From the NCBI GenBank assembly GCA_041391125.1, contig JAWKON010000024.1, forward strand, positions 1-64,000: a stretch of 64,000 bases of DNA, read 5' to 3'. The notes below the pieces were generated by a model. The model made no database searches. It was not told where the DNA came from and was given only the letters and a program-made list of their open reading frames with translations. Positions 18,021-28,663 of the stretch are shown here, one piece after another; positions within the stretch are counted from its first letter, which is position 1; each line of letters opens with the position of its first letter. A program made the position numbers and the translations under genes. This DNA is from JACKBC01 sp041391125. GTDB lineage: Bacteria > Chloroflexota > Anaerolineae > Caldilineales > Caldilineaceae.

Positions 18021-19783
18021 ATGCGATTTCGACTACTCGTGCTGCTGACGATGCTGCTCACTTTGAATGCCTGCACCATGTTGCAACCCATGGCAGACGA
18101 CAGCGCTGTCCCCGCTGCGCCATCCACCATTGGCGCGCCGGGTCTGGACGATCCGCTCTTTCCGCTGGAAGGCAACGGCGGCATCGACGTGCAGCACTAT
18201 CTGCTTGAGATTGACTGGGATGACGCCACCGGCGCCATTGACGCCGTCGCCACGCTAACCATCGAGGCCACCCAAGACCTCAGCGCCTTTAATCTCGACT
18301 TTTATGGCCTGGAGATCAGCGCCATTACAGTCAACAGTGAACCGGCGAACTTTACGCGCGATGCTGCGGAATTGACGATTACGCTACCAACTCTGATGGC
18401 CATAGGCGACACCTTTGAGGTGACGGTGGCCTATAGCGGCATCCCCGAACCGATTCCCGACTCGGTGACCAGCGGCTGGACCGTGACCGACAATGGCGCC
18501 TACGTTTTGGGTGAACCCAATGTGGCGAAGAATTGGTTTCCCAGCAACAACCATCCCACCGATAAGGCTAGCTACACCTTCCCGTCACGGCGCCTAAACC
18601 CTTCAATGTGGCGGCCAATGGTCTGCCCAGCGCACCAGTGGATCATGGCGACACTGTAACCTACGAGTTTGTGGCCAATGACCCCATGGCGACCTATCTG
18701 GCGACGGTAAATATCGATCAGTTTGAACGCCAAGATCTAACCGGCCCCAGCGGCCTGCCTATCATCAACTATCTGACCGTCGAAGGATCGGCAGAGACGC
18801 GAGCGCCGTTTGCCCAATATGCCGAGATGATCGAAGCCTTTAGCGACCGCTTTGGCCCATACCCATTTGAGGTGGCTGGTGTGATCCAGGTCGGTCAGGG
18901 CTTGGGCGTCGCGCTGGAAACGCAGACACGCCCGCTCTTTGGCACCGGTACCAGCGAACATACCGTCGCCCACGAACTGGCGCATCAGTGGTTTGGCGAC
19001 TATGTAAGCCTGCAAGGCTGGAACGACATCTGGCTCAAAGAAGGCTTTGCCCAATACAGTGAAGGTCTGTGGAAGGAGCATGTGGCGGGCCGCGACGCAC
19101 TCGATAGGTGGGTCGTCGCAACGTTTGAATCGATCATGGGGATTTCTTTTGTCGCCAAGGCGCAATTTGCCGAGTATCTGGACGGATTGGAGGCGCCGGA
19201 TGCCATAATGACCGCCGACGATGTGGCGGCACTACTGGCTTTACCGTTGATCACTATTGTCGATGGTGTGGTGACCCCTGTTAGCTTAACGGGGGCGGAG
19301 GTAGACGCTGCTTTGGCGCAAGTGCCTGTGGAAGGTATTGTCAACCGCAAATTGGGATCAATCCTAGAGTCGTTGCCTTTTGATGGCTGGAAACTTACCT
19401 GGGGTCAGGCCGCGACGATGCGTGACCATGTCGGAATTGAACAGCCGTTACTAGACTTCGACGTCATCGTGCCCATCTTTGCGCCGCCGCCGGACGCGGT
19501 GCAAAGCGCCGACCCCGCGGTGATGTACAGCAGCGGCGTCTACAACCGCGGTGCGCTGGCCATGCACGCCCTGCGGTTGCGCGTGGGCGATGAGCTCTTT
19601 TTCGCAATCGTGCAAACGTATTTCCAACGTTTCGGGGGCGGCGTGGCCAGTTCCGCTGACTTTGCGGCTGTCGCCACCGAAGTTAGCGGCCAAGATTTGA
19701 GCGACTTTTTTGATGCCTGGCTCAAAGACCCGCTGATGCCCGACATCCCTGAGATGGGGTTGCTGAAAGAGAATTACCGCTAA
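18021..19783 (+). pseudogene. Lipoprotein M1 family metallopeptidase, one frameshift
   Basis: The ATG at 18021 follows AAGGAG; the lipobox is LNAC. The N-terminal beta domain is HYLLEIDWDD to YVLGEPNVAKNWFPSNNHP. A shift at about 18590 is repaired by one extra C in the CCC of TTCCCGTC, giving TFPVTAPKPFNVAANG. The catalytic part has GVALETQT in place of GAMEN, HELAHQWFGD (zinc HExxH) and WLKEGFAQYSE (third zinc ligand). About 80-90 unusual residues follow before the family pattern YNRGALAMHALRLRVGDELFF returns. It should be a cell-surface aminopeptidase anchored by lipid. Probably a working gene spoiled by one sequencing indel. Confidence 0.85.
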
Positions 19784-19843
19784 CAGATCAAGATGGTTTG
19801 CACTTTCCAAACAATCACAACTATCAAACGAAAGGAACTTCCT

Positions 19844-20392
19844 ATGCTCGGCGCTATCTTGCAAATTCTATTTAGCATCGTTCCGCTGTTGTTTGGTCGA
19901 CGGTTGTTCTGGGTTTTTGTGGCGGTTGCCGGCTTCCTGGTTGGTTTTGCGCTGGCTGGTCTGCTGGTGAGCGCACAGTCCGAATTGGTCCATCTATTGG
20001 TCGGCATCATTGTGGGGCTGATTGGCGGTCTGCTGGCGGTCTACTTTACCAGACCGATGGCCGCCGTGGGTGGTTTCTTGGCCCTGAGCAGCGCGGCTTT
20101 GCTGCTCGCCATTCCCTTTGGGCTCACCGGTACAGGGCGGTGGATTCTCTTCTTTGTGGCCGGCATCATTGGTGCGCTGCTTGTCTTTGCGCTTTTTGAC
20201 TGGGCGCTGATCGTCAATTCCAGCATTAGCGGTGCGTCCGGCATTGTGGCCGGGCTGGCCGGACTATTTGGCGGTCTACCCAGCCTGATCCACATCTTGC
20301 TGGTCATCGTGCTGCTAGTCGTGGGCATCGTCTACCAGACGGGCGAAATGCGCGCCGGCCGCGCCGTGATTGGCCTTCGTGAACCAGTGTGA
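19844..20392 (+). CDS. DUF4203/TMEM198-like integral membrane protein
   Basis: 182 residues; the ATG at 19844 has GAAAGGA upstream and is preferred to an earlier in-frame ATG at 19793. Nearly the whole chain is membrane helices, seven or eight of them, rich in Gly (FWVFVAVAGFLVGFALAG, LVGIIVGLIGGLLAVYF). The arrangement fits the small bacterial membrane family often annotated DUF4203 or TMEM198-like. Function unknown. Short charged C-terminal tail EMRAGRAVIGLREPV. Confidence 0.65.
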   Translation: MLGAILQILFSIVPLLFGRRLFWVFVAVAGFLVGFALAGLLVSAQSELVHLLVGIIVGLIGGLLAVYFTRPMAAVGGFLALSSAALLLAIPFGLTGTGRWILFFVAGIIGALLVFALFDWALIVNSSISGASGIVAGLAGLFGGLPSLIHILLVIVLLVVGIVYQTGEMRAGRAVIGLREPV

Positions 20393-20516
20393 GAACACAC
20401 GCCAGCATAGCCCATCACTTAATCATCCGAATCACAGTTTAGACAACATTTCTGCCCCACATCAAAATCGTGCGCCTGGAAAGCCAGCATACTATCGATT
20501 TGGAGATCCATACGAC

Positions 20517-22261
20517 ATGAAACGCCATCTAATTTTATTGTTGCTTGCCCTGCTGCTCACCGCCTGCGCGCCGCTAGACGCCACCGGCCTGGCCGCCCGG
20601 CTTTGACTACATCGGAACCCGCCGTCTATACGCCGACCTTTGCCCAGATGGAATGTCCCTTTGTGGCGCTCTACAGCGTCAACATCACCTGCGGCATGTT
20701 AACGGTACCCGAAAACCGCGGCCGCGCCGACAGCCGCATGATCCAGGTCTTTGTGGAGACGATCCATGCGCTGAGTGACGAACCGCTGCCCGACCCGATT
20801 GTGGTGCTACCCGGTGGGCCCGGCGACGATGCCGGCCACGCCCGTGCGCTCTTTTATCAACTGCCCGTGCGTGCAAATCGGGACATTCTCCTCATCGACC
20901 CGCGTGGCACCGGCTTTTCGCAGCCCAATTTAGATTGCTTTGAAAATGGCGGCATCGGTTTTTATTATGAGAATGCGGTGGGTGCGGCCAAAGATTGCTT
21001 TGATCGGTTGCAAAAGGACGGTATCGATTTTGCTGGTTATACCACCGCAGAGCAGGTGGCCGACGTGGCCGATTTGGCCGCGGCATTGGGGCTGGCGCAG
21101 ATCAACTTGCATGGCGGCTCCTATGGCACGCGGGTGGCGGTACAGGTGGCCGACCGCTACCCCGATCTGGTGCGCAGCATGATGTTGGATGGCGTCATGC
21201 CGGCCAATGTGGTGGCGCAACTGGAAGAGCCGCTGAATGTGTACAATGTCTTCCGCCGCGTCTTTGCCGACTGCGCCGCCGACGCGGCGTGCAATGCGGC
21301 CAACCCCGATCTGATGGCGCGCATGTTGGCCGTGGTCGATCGCTACGATGCCGAGCCATTCCCGGAAGGCGTCAATTTTGCCGAGAGCAGCAGCGAGTTG
21401 GTGGCCTACATTTTTGGCCAGATCTACGGTGGCACGGCCAATGTGCCGGCCTTTGTCACGGCCATCTATGAAGAAGATTTTGTCACAGCTTGTGCAGTAT
21501 TAGGTGGGGTGGGGACCTGTGCGTTGCCCGCGGACACAGCCGCAACCGCCCCCCTCACCGAGACGGTTGCGCTGACCGATAGCATATCCGTGAGCGAAAC
21601 CAATTCTGCCGTTGATGGTGCTCTGTTCAACTGGCGCGACTACTTTACCAATCCCGAAGATCCCTATGGCAGCGACATTGATCGCATTACGCTGTTGATG
21701 CGCAACCTGGACGCCGCAACGCCAGCCGATCTCTTTATCAAACTGGATGGCCTGAGTGCAGAGCAGTTTCAGGAGCTGATTGGCAGCCTTGAGATACCTG
21801 CAACACCCGACCCGGCCAGCGAAGGCGTCTACTACAGCGTCTGGTGTTCCGAAGAAGGGCCGTTCTACAGCACACAGGCGGTGCAGGATGTAGCGGCGCG
21901 CATTCCGCCCCAATTTGGCGGCTTCCCCACCGAGCGCGCCACCGAACTAAAGGAAATCTGTAATTTGTGGCATGTGCCGCCCGTCTCTGCCGCCGCCAAA
22001 GTGGTGAAGCTCAGCTTTGTACCAACCTTGATCGTCAACGGCACGCACGATCCGATTACACCGCCTATGTGGGCCAGACGCACCGCGGCTTATTTGGATC
22101 AGGTATATGTGGAACTTTTTCCCGGCTTTGGCCATGTCATTCTTTCGACCAAGAATACGTGCATGACGAGCATGATGCAAGCGTTTTACGATGACCCCAG
22201 CCAGGAACCGGACAACAGTTGTCTAGATGAACTGTCAATCCATTGGACGCTGCCGGAATAA
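20517..22261 (+). pseudogene. Lipoprotein TAP-like alpha/beta hydrolase, one frameshift
   Basis: The ATG at 20517 opens MKRHLILLLLALLLTAC, a lipoprotein signal, which runs out of frame at 20606. The mature domain continues from about 20603 in a second frame with TTSEPAVYTPTF. Catalytic parts are complete: VVLPGGPGD (oxyanion), LLIDPRGTGFS, nucleophile LHGGSYGTR, acid VNGTHDPIT and base PGFGHVIL. About 550 residues, the family's usual size with a cap domain containing paired cysteines. The single shift at the signal/mature boundary suggests an indel error, and the gene is otherwise whole. An extracellular peptidase or esterase anchored to the membrane. Confidence 0.85.
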
Positions 22262-22282
22262 GCAATCACAGGAAACAGAAAC

Positions 22283-23154
22283 ATGGCCAAACCCAAGTTG
22301 TTGAATCGTTTGCGCAACGCGCCTTGGCAGACAGCAATCCTCGTTATTCTTATCTATGCGGGCTGGTTTTTGGCGCCTGTGCTGCCAACGCTCTTGCGCG
22401 CGCCGGCATCCGCACCGCTGACCCCCAACCCGACGCCCACCGAAATGGAGCACTTACTTGAGCAGCTACCCAATCAAGTTGGGTTGGTCATTTTGTTGAT
22501 CGGGGATTGTGCGCTGTTGGCCTGGTGGCGACCAGTGGCTTTACCTAAACATACTTCTATGTTAAAGTCATGGCGCCGCTGCGAGCAGCTTACGGTAATT
22601 TTCTTTTCTTTATGGCTTTTGGCAGGGCCATGATGGCAGCACCGGCTTTCGCGCCAATACAGCTTTGGCAGGCGCTGTTGGCGATCCTGATTAGTTTCAT
22701 GGTGGGCTATACAGAAGAGAGCTGAGGCTCCGGCATTCTTTGTGGGAGCTGTCGCCCGCTTCAAACTGGTTGGCGGCGCCATTGTTTCATCCCTGATCTT
22801 TGGCCGTTTCCACTTTATCACCTGCTGGGCGGCCAGGGCTTTGGGTGACCGCATTAGTCGTTCATGCGGCCACTGATGGTTTCATGTACGCAGCGTTGCG
22901 TTCGATAACGGGCAGCTTTCCTGCCAACCATGTTGCTCCACGGTCTTTGGGATCTCAGCATCTCGTTTGCACACACCACCATGCAGACAGCAGGCGATGA
23001 CGGCGCAGTCATTGGCCGCAGTGCAAGCCGGCGGTATATCGATCCAGCCGATGCAGGTGTTGCCGGGGCTCTTGTATGGGGCATTTGTGCTCTGGCGCTG
23101 GTCAAAACGAACGCCGTCTGTTGCATAGATGTAAGGACTCCCAGTAGAGCGTAA
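22283..23154 (+). pseudogene. Second CPBP intramembrane protease, frameshifted
   Basis: The ATG at 22283 follows AGGAAAC, 21 bp after the hydrolase. The first frame (two membrane helices, 116 residues) ends at 22633. The CPBP pattern continues in other frames: VGYTEE followed by an Arg-rich WELSP turn, a FGRFHF histidine motif (about 22800), MYAALRSITGSF (about 22880) and MLLHGLWDLSISF (about 22930), ending at 23154. At least four shifts. A membrane protease of the same class as 9777-10585. Confidence 0.7.
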
Positions 23155-23367
23155 ACGAAGTTATGAGTAATTAGGGGCGTCCCATCGGGACGACTGAGTT
23201 TAGGACAGAAATAGCAGAATCTTCACCTAAACCCAACTGTCCCTACGGGACAAAAGCGCGTTTATGATGCCTGCTTCTAAACTATCATACTTCTCTGTTT
23301 ACAGTGTACTAGGGGCGACTTTGGACCCAGAACTGCGGACCACTCAATACGAACACTGGAGAGTGCA

Positions 23368-24561
23368 ATGCACACAATAAATACGACTCAGACCGACTAA
23401 ATTGGCATTAGCCACGTATGGCCTCTTGCGCAAACCGATTATTGGCTGGGGTTAGCCGCTGCGCTGATCGCGCTGACAGCGTTTGCAGCTGTGGCAGCAG
23501 ATTCCCTTTTTTACCTATGAACGTTGGGTGGAATTGCGTTTATTTCTGCTGGCGCCGCTCGTTACCGCTCATCACAGTGATCCCGGTATGGGTATTGCGC
23601 TGGCTGGATCGGCGCGAGCCGGAACCGTGGTTTATGTATGGGCTGGCTTTTCTGTGGGGCGGCCTGATCGCCACAGGCATCTCTGGCGATATCAACCGAT
23701 ACCTGGATGATACGCTTGGCTTTCTAAGTGTTGTAGGCACCGGCCCCTTTGTGGAAGAGATAACCAAGGGATTAGGGCTGCTGGTCTTTCTGCTGCTGCT
23801 GCGCGATGAATTCGATGGGCCACGCGATGGCTGAGATTTATGGTGCGCTGATCGGGCTGGGCTTCATCTGGCTGGAGACATCGGTCTACATCGTGCGCGG
23901 TTTTATCGATACCGGCGTTGTGCCCTGGAGTTTCCAATTGACCTCGCGTTATGTGCTGCTGGGGCTGGATGGCCATGCCTTGTATACAGCCATTACCGGC
24001 ACCTTCGTCGGCTTTGCGCTGTTGCAAACAAAGCTGTTGCGTAAAATCGGCCTGGTGGCGCGCTTACATCGTTCATGCACCTGGCTTGGAACTCGCTGGG
24101 CGTCATTATTTCCGCTTGGGTCGCCGGGATCGGTGGTGATGTTGATCTATGGTGAGCAACTTCAGGGGTGCAATCGATCAGGGCGATATCCCGCCTTGCC
24201 GGTCTGGTTGAGCTGGGTCTCCAACATAATTGTGGCCCTGGTGGCCAATGGCATTGGCTATGTAATCGTGCTGCTGGGGCTGCGCCGCAGCGGGCGTTGG
24301 GAGCGCATGGTGATGGTGGAGCAGTTGTAAAATGAGGTAAATGCGCAAGCGGTCACAACGGCCGAGTACGCCAACATTGAAGACAAATGCGAACCCCCGT
24401 TTGGCGATGAGAAGGCCCGGCAAATTTTCGTGGCCCAGTGTAACCTGGCCAAGCGCAAAGTTCTTTCTCGACCGCCACCAGCACAGCATTGAGAGTGACC
24501 CATTGCGGCGGTCTGGCGCGATGAAGTGCGCACGCTGCGCCAAAGGCGGACCACAGAATGA
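23368..24561 (+). pseudogene. PrsW family intramembrane protease, frameshifted
   Basis: The likely start is the ATG at 23368. Across three frames one reads VWVLRWLDRREPEPW, FLWGGLIATGISGDINRYLDD, the catalytic FVEEITKGL (EExxK-like, about 23750), EIYGALIGLGFIWLET (about 23830), then DGHALYTAITGTFVGFA and further helices to about 24330. A C-terminal soluble tail continues to about 24561. PrsW proteins cleave membrane-bound anti-sigma factors, but no anti-sigma or sigma gene is adjacent. At least three frame changes. Confidence 0.75.
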
Positions 24562-24699
24562 ATTCCAGTTCGATACCGGAAACCGGTTTCTATCTGCATT
24601 TACTTTAGGCGATTGTGGGCGTGGCGTATTGTAGCGAAAAGTGACTGTCACCCCGAATGGAATATCCCATTTCAGCCACTGCAAAGGAAAATAAAACAC

Positions 24700-26747
24700 A
24701 TGTCAACCTCTAAATTGTGGCTGCCATTTGCCGCATCTCTATGCGGGCTGCTGCTCCTGCTAAGCGCTTTGGGCGCTGCGGTTCACGCCCAAGCGGCGCC
24801 CAAGGGCGACGCCTGGACGGACACACCCTGTACCGATTTCAAGCTCGAAGTACCGGCAGATAGCAATGTCACTTGCGGCTATGTCACCGCGCCGTTGCGC
24901 CACGCCGAGCCGGACGGCCCGACCATCCAGTTGGCGGTGGTGGTGCTGCCCAGCACGGCGGCGGACCGTCAACCCGACCCGCTCTTTATGGCGCAGGGCG
25001 GACCTGGCGGCTCAACCATTAACACGTATCCGCAAGTCCTCATCCAAAATGAGCAATATCGGCCTGTGCTGAATCGCGACATAGTCTTTTGGGACCAGCG
25101 CGGCACGCTCTTCTCCAAGCCGGTGTTGCTCTGCCCCGAAGTGTCGCAAGCGGAACGCGACAGTGCTTTGGGCGTCAGCGATTCTGGATCAGAGGAGGAG
25201 GGGTTGGCCCCCTATTTGGCCTGTGGTGAGCGGTTGGCGGCTGAAGCGGGCGATCTTTCGGCCTTTAATTCCTCCGAAAATGCCGATGATGTGGAAGACG
25301 TGCGCGTGGCGCTGGGTTATGATGAAATCAACTTCTATGGCGTCTCCTACGGCACCGAATTGGGACAATTTGTCATGCGCCAGCAGCCGGACCATCTGCG
25401 CAGCGTCATCCTGGATGCGGTGGTGCCGCTGGACTACAATCTGCTGACCGAACCAGCCTTCGCCAAAGAGCGCATTGCCGAAAAGTATTTCAACGAATGC
25501 GCCAACGATGCGCGCTGCAACGCAGCCTTCCCAAATTTGGCCCAGCGCTACCTGGCGCTCATCGACCGCTTGAACGAGAACCCGGTCACGGTGACCGTGG
25601 CGCCAACGCTCTCCTTCACCGAAACCCATCAGATTCAGTTGAGCGGCTCGCTGCTGGAAAACATGCTCTATGGCTCGCTCTATTCCGATGTACACGATGT
25701 GATCCCGCTGATTGTGGATCAGGCTGATAAGGGGAATTATTCCTATGTATCCACCGCCCTGCTGCCTTCCATATTGGAAGAAGAGACCATGGGCCACGGG
25801 CATGCACATGACCGTGGTATGCCGAACGGGGCGACACCGACCCCAGCACCGCCGACTACAGCAACATCAACCCCCGGCTGGCGGAGATTGAGCGCGCCGA
25901 TGCCGAGATGGAACTGGACATCTGCCGCGCGTGGGGCGTTGAACTATTGCCGCGCACCGATCTAGATCCGGTCGTAAGTGATATTCCCACGCTGCTCTTT
26001 TCCGGCGATTATGACCCAATTACGCCACCGCAATATGCCGAAAAGCTGCTGCCCACTCTTTCCAACGCCCAACACGTGATCTTCCCCAGCGGTGAGCATG
26101 GGCAGGCCGTGCTCAACCCTTGCAGCAATGGCATCATCAGCCGCTTTTTAGACAATCCCACGGGCGAATTGGATGTCTCGTGCGCCGCCACGCCGCCGGC
26201 GGGCTTTTTGACTCCCGCTGATGTGATTGCTTTGCCCCAACTGCGGCAGGCGCTGGCCGCCCGCGGTTTGGCGGGTTTGCTCATGTTCGCTGGTGAGATC
26301 GCGCCGTCGCTGCTCGTGGGCCTTTTCCTGCTTTCGGTGATTCCAATTTATGGCATTGGCTGGCTCATTGGCCGCCTCCTGCATCACCACCGGGAAGGGG
26401 CGCCTGGCTGGACGCGCGTATGGGCGCGCTCCGCGCCGTGGTTGGCTTTGGCCGCCGCGTTGGTGTTGCTAGCGTTCATCGGATTGTTGGTATTTACGGT
26501 GGGCTTCACCCTGATGGATAACCAGAATTTACTCTTGCTGGGCGCCATTCCCAGCAGTTGGCGCGGGATCTTTCTTCTGCCTTGGCTCTTTGCGCTGCTG
26601 GTGGTATTGATGGTGGTGACCACGGCGGCGCTGTGGAGCGGGCGTCAGCGGTCCATTGTGGGGCGGCTATATTATACATTATTGACCTTTGCTGGACTTT
26701 CTGCGGTGGTTGGACTGTGGAATCTCGGCGTGATGGGTTTACAATGA
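24700..26747 (+). pseudogene. TAP-like alpha/beta hydrolase with C-terminal membrane domain, one frameshift
   Basis: The ATG at 24700 follows AAAGGAAAA; the signal peptide ends AAVHAQA. The catalytic domain has MAQGGPGGS, VFWDQRGTLFS, nucleophile FYGVSYGTE, and after a frame change at about 25800-25850 the acid FSGDYDPITPP and base PSGEHGQAV. From about residue 530 the protein gains four membrane helices (IAPSLLVGLFLLSVIPIYGIG to the end), unlike its paralogues. It would thus be tethered by a C-terminal membrane bundle instead of a lipid anchor. The middle holds a His/Pro-rich loop (GHGHAHDRG). Most likely a functional gene with one indel. Confidence 0.8.
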
Positions 26748-26828
26748 TATAAACAATTTGTTTCGCGTTTAGGTCAATATCTAGCGGCGCTTGCAGGTCC
26801 AAGCGCCGCTGAATGGGAAGCGATATTT

Positions 26829-28187
26829 ATGTTAAAACGGCCAAGATGGGTGCAGGATTTTTCGGCTCGGTTGTGGGGCGGTGTTGGTCTGCGTCTTAAC
26901 CGCAAAGTGCTGCTTGGCGTATTGGTGAGCTGTTGGATTGTGCTGAGTTGGCTATATCAATTGCCTCTGCGGGCGCAGATTATTGACCCGGGCAATGGCC
27001 AGGTGAACGTCTTTCTGCCCATTGCTTCGACCAATGCGGAGCCGACGCCGACACCCACCGCGGCCGTTTCTGTGGCAGCCCCGCAGGCACAGGCCCGCTT
27101 TGCGCTGGTCAATTTGCAAATGGGGCCCGATGCCACCTTTGGCCCCAGCGGCCAGATCACCCCGCGTGATGCGTGCGAAATTGTGGGGCGCAATTTGGCG
27201 GCGAATTATTGGTTTTTGGAGTGTGATTCGGGTGCGCACGGCTGGATTGATAGCCGCTTTGTCATCGTCACCGGCGCCACGCAAAATGTGCCGGTGATTC
27301 AGGTGGTCGTCATGGAAGCGACGCCCGGCCCGCCACCCAATCCCACCGCGCTGCCCACGGCCACGCCCATTCCCCCACCCTTGCCCACCCCCAATCTGGC
27401 GCGGGGCTGGGCGGCCAGCTTCTACAACAACACGGGGCTGGGCGGCGAGCCAGCGGCGGTGGATGATCTGCCGGACGTCAATTTTAACTGGGGGGCCGGT
27501 TCACCGAATCCCAGAATCAACGTGGATAATTTCTCGGCGCGCTTTGAGCGCAGATTTTCGTTGCCGCGCGGGTATCACCGCTTTGAGCTGCGCGCCGATG
27601 ATGGCGTGCGCTTTTGGCTCAATGATCAATTGCTCATTGATGGCTGGAACCATAGCGACAACAGCATCTATATCACCGGAGCGCAGTTGGCGGCCGGCGT
27701 GTATGATTTTCGCATCGAGTATTTTGAGGGTGGTGGGAACGCTTACATCCAGTTCTTTTACGATTTCCTGGGGACGGATACAGACTGGCAGGCGACATAT
27801 TATGATAACGCCGGTTTGAGGGGCAATCCCGTCCTTTCGCAATCTGAACCCAGCCGGCGCGACCCGCTGGAGTTTAGCATCGGCGCGAGTTCACCTTTGT
27901 ATCAGCCGCGCATTGGAACCAAGTGGTCGGCGCGCTGGCAGGGCAATTTCTACTTTTGGGGGGGCGACTACACGTTTCGCGCCCAGGCCACGGGCGGCGT
28001 GCGCGTCTATATTGATGGTTTGCTGGTTCTCGATGGCTGGAATGACTCACAAAAGGATATTAACAATGTCTTCCGACAGGTGGGCCAGGGCGAGCACGCC
28101 ATCAAGGTCGAATATTATCATCAAACCGGCGATTCGTCGCTGCGGGTCTGGTGGTATTTGCGGCAAAACAATATCGGCCCTTTTTGA
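26829..28187 (+). CDS. Secreted SH3-like / double PA14 domain protein
   Basis: 452 residues, intact. An N-terminal basic stretch and one membrane helix (VLLGVLVSCWIVLSWLYQ) export the protein; the mature part starts near QIIDPGNGQVNVFLPIA. A proline/threonine linker precedes an SH3-like segment (VGRNLAANYWFLECDSGAHGWID). A second proline-rich linker follows, then two PA14 domains: WAASFYNNTGLGG...FSLPRGYHRFELRADDGVRFWLN (about 190-310) and WQATYYDNAGLRG...GGDYTFRAQATGGVRVYIDG (about 318-445). PA14 domains bind carbohydrate in many exported proteins, so this is probably a surface glycan-binding protein. No catalytic domain present. Confidence 0.85.
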   Translation: MLKRPRWVQDFSARLWGGVGLRLNRKVLLGVLVSCWIVLSWLYQLPLRAQIIDPGNGQVNVFLPIASTNAEPTPTPTAAVSVAAPQAQARFALVNLQMGPDATFGPSGQITPRDACEIVGRNLAANYWFLECDSGAHGWIDSRFVIVTGATQNVPVIQVVVMEATPGPPPNPTALPTATPIPPPLPTPNLARGWAASFYNNTGLGGEPAAVDDLPDVNFNWGAGSPNPRINVDNFSARFERRFSLPRGYHRFELRADDGVRFWLNDQLLIDGWNHSDNSIYITGAQLAAGVYDFRIEYFEGGGNAYIQFFYDFLGTDTDWQATYYDNAGLRGNPVLSQSEPSRRDPLEFSIGASSPLYQPRIGTKWSARWQGNFYFWGGDYTFRAQATGGVRVYIDGLLVLDGWNDSQKDINNVFRQVGQGEHAIKVEYYHQTGDSSLRVWWYLRQNNIGPF

Positions 28188-28283
28188 TGGATAGGTGGGA
28201 GATCGTTTCGTAGCGTTTTTGTAGCGCCTCTCTGGCATCCTAGGTTTGTCCCTGGCGGAGGAGACAAAACTCATTTTGGTTAA

Positions 28284-28409
28284 GCATCGTCGTAACTATT
28301 CATCTGTCCCCGGAGACTTCGGCGTAAGCTCAGTCGAACGCTTGTCGAAGGGGATACGGGCTTCGACAAGCTCAGCCCTCGAGTGGCTTGAATAGTTATG
28401 CATCGTCGT
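28284..28409. mobile_element. MITE-like insertion with 10-bp direct repeats
   Basis: GCATCGTCGT occurs perfectly at 28284-28293 and 28400-28409. The 106 bp between begin AACTATTCA and end TGAATAGTT (9-10 bp inverted ends) and contain an internal hairpin (GCTTGTCGAAG/CTTCGACAAGC, 28340-28370). The direct repeats look like a target-site duplication. No transposase inside. Confidence 0.65.
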
Positions 28410-28429
28410 GTGAAAGCAGAGTAGCTACT

Positions 28430-28663
28430 ATGACACACGAATTAATGGATTATCGGGTTTTGATTGTACGGGCGTGGGCTGTTCAGCCTACAGAAGATGA
28501 GCAGCCTGCCTGGCGCTATACCATTGAGGTGCCAAACACAGGCAAGCGCCTAGGCTTTGTGTCGGTGCAATCCTTGCTTGATGCGCTCGATCAAGAACTG
28601 GTCGCCGCCGGTTCGGGCAGCCACAAGGCTGTAGAGGTAGATGAAGTCGATGATGGGACGTGA
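28430..28663 (+). CDS. Small conserved-looking protein beside the WD40 regulator
   Basis: 77 residues from the ATG at 28430: DYRVLIVRAWAVQP, PAWRYTIEVPNTGKRLGFVSVQSLLDALDQEL. It looks like a compact beta-beta-alpha domain with an acidic tail (VEVDEVDDG). No signal peptide. Function not recognised. Its last 73 bp overlap, on the opposite strand, the 3' end of the giant regulator. Codon phase and sequence character look real in both, so this is a convergent tail overlap. Confidence 0.6.
   Translation: MTHELMDYRVLIVRAWAVQPTEDEQPAWRYTIEVPNTGKRLGFVSVQSLLDALDQELVAAGSGSHKAVEVDEVDDGT

Noticed and set aside
24341..24634. Separate small gene after PrsW
   Set aside because: Another frame continues the C-terminal tail of the PrsW protein, so this is part of that broken gene.
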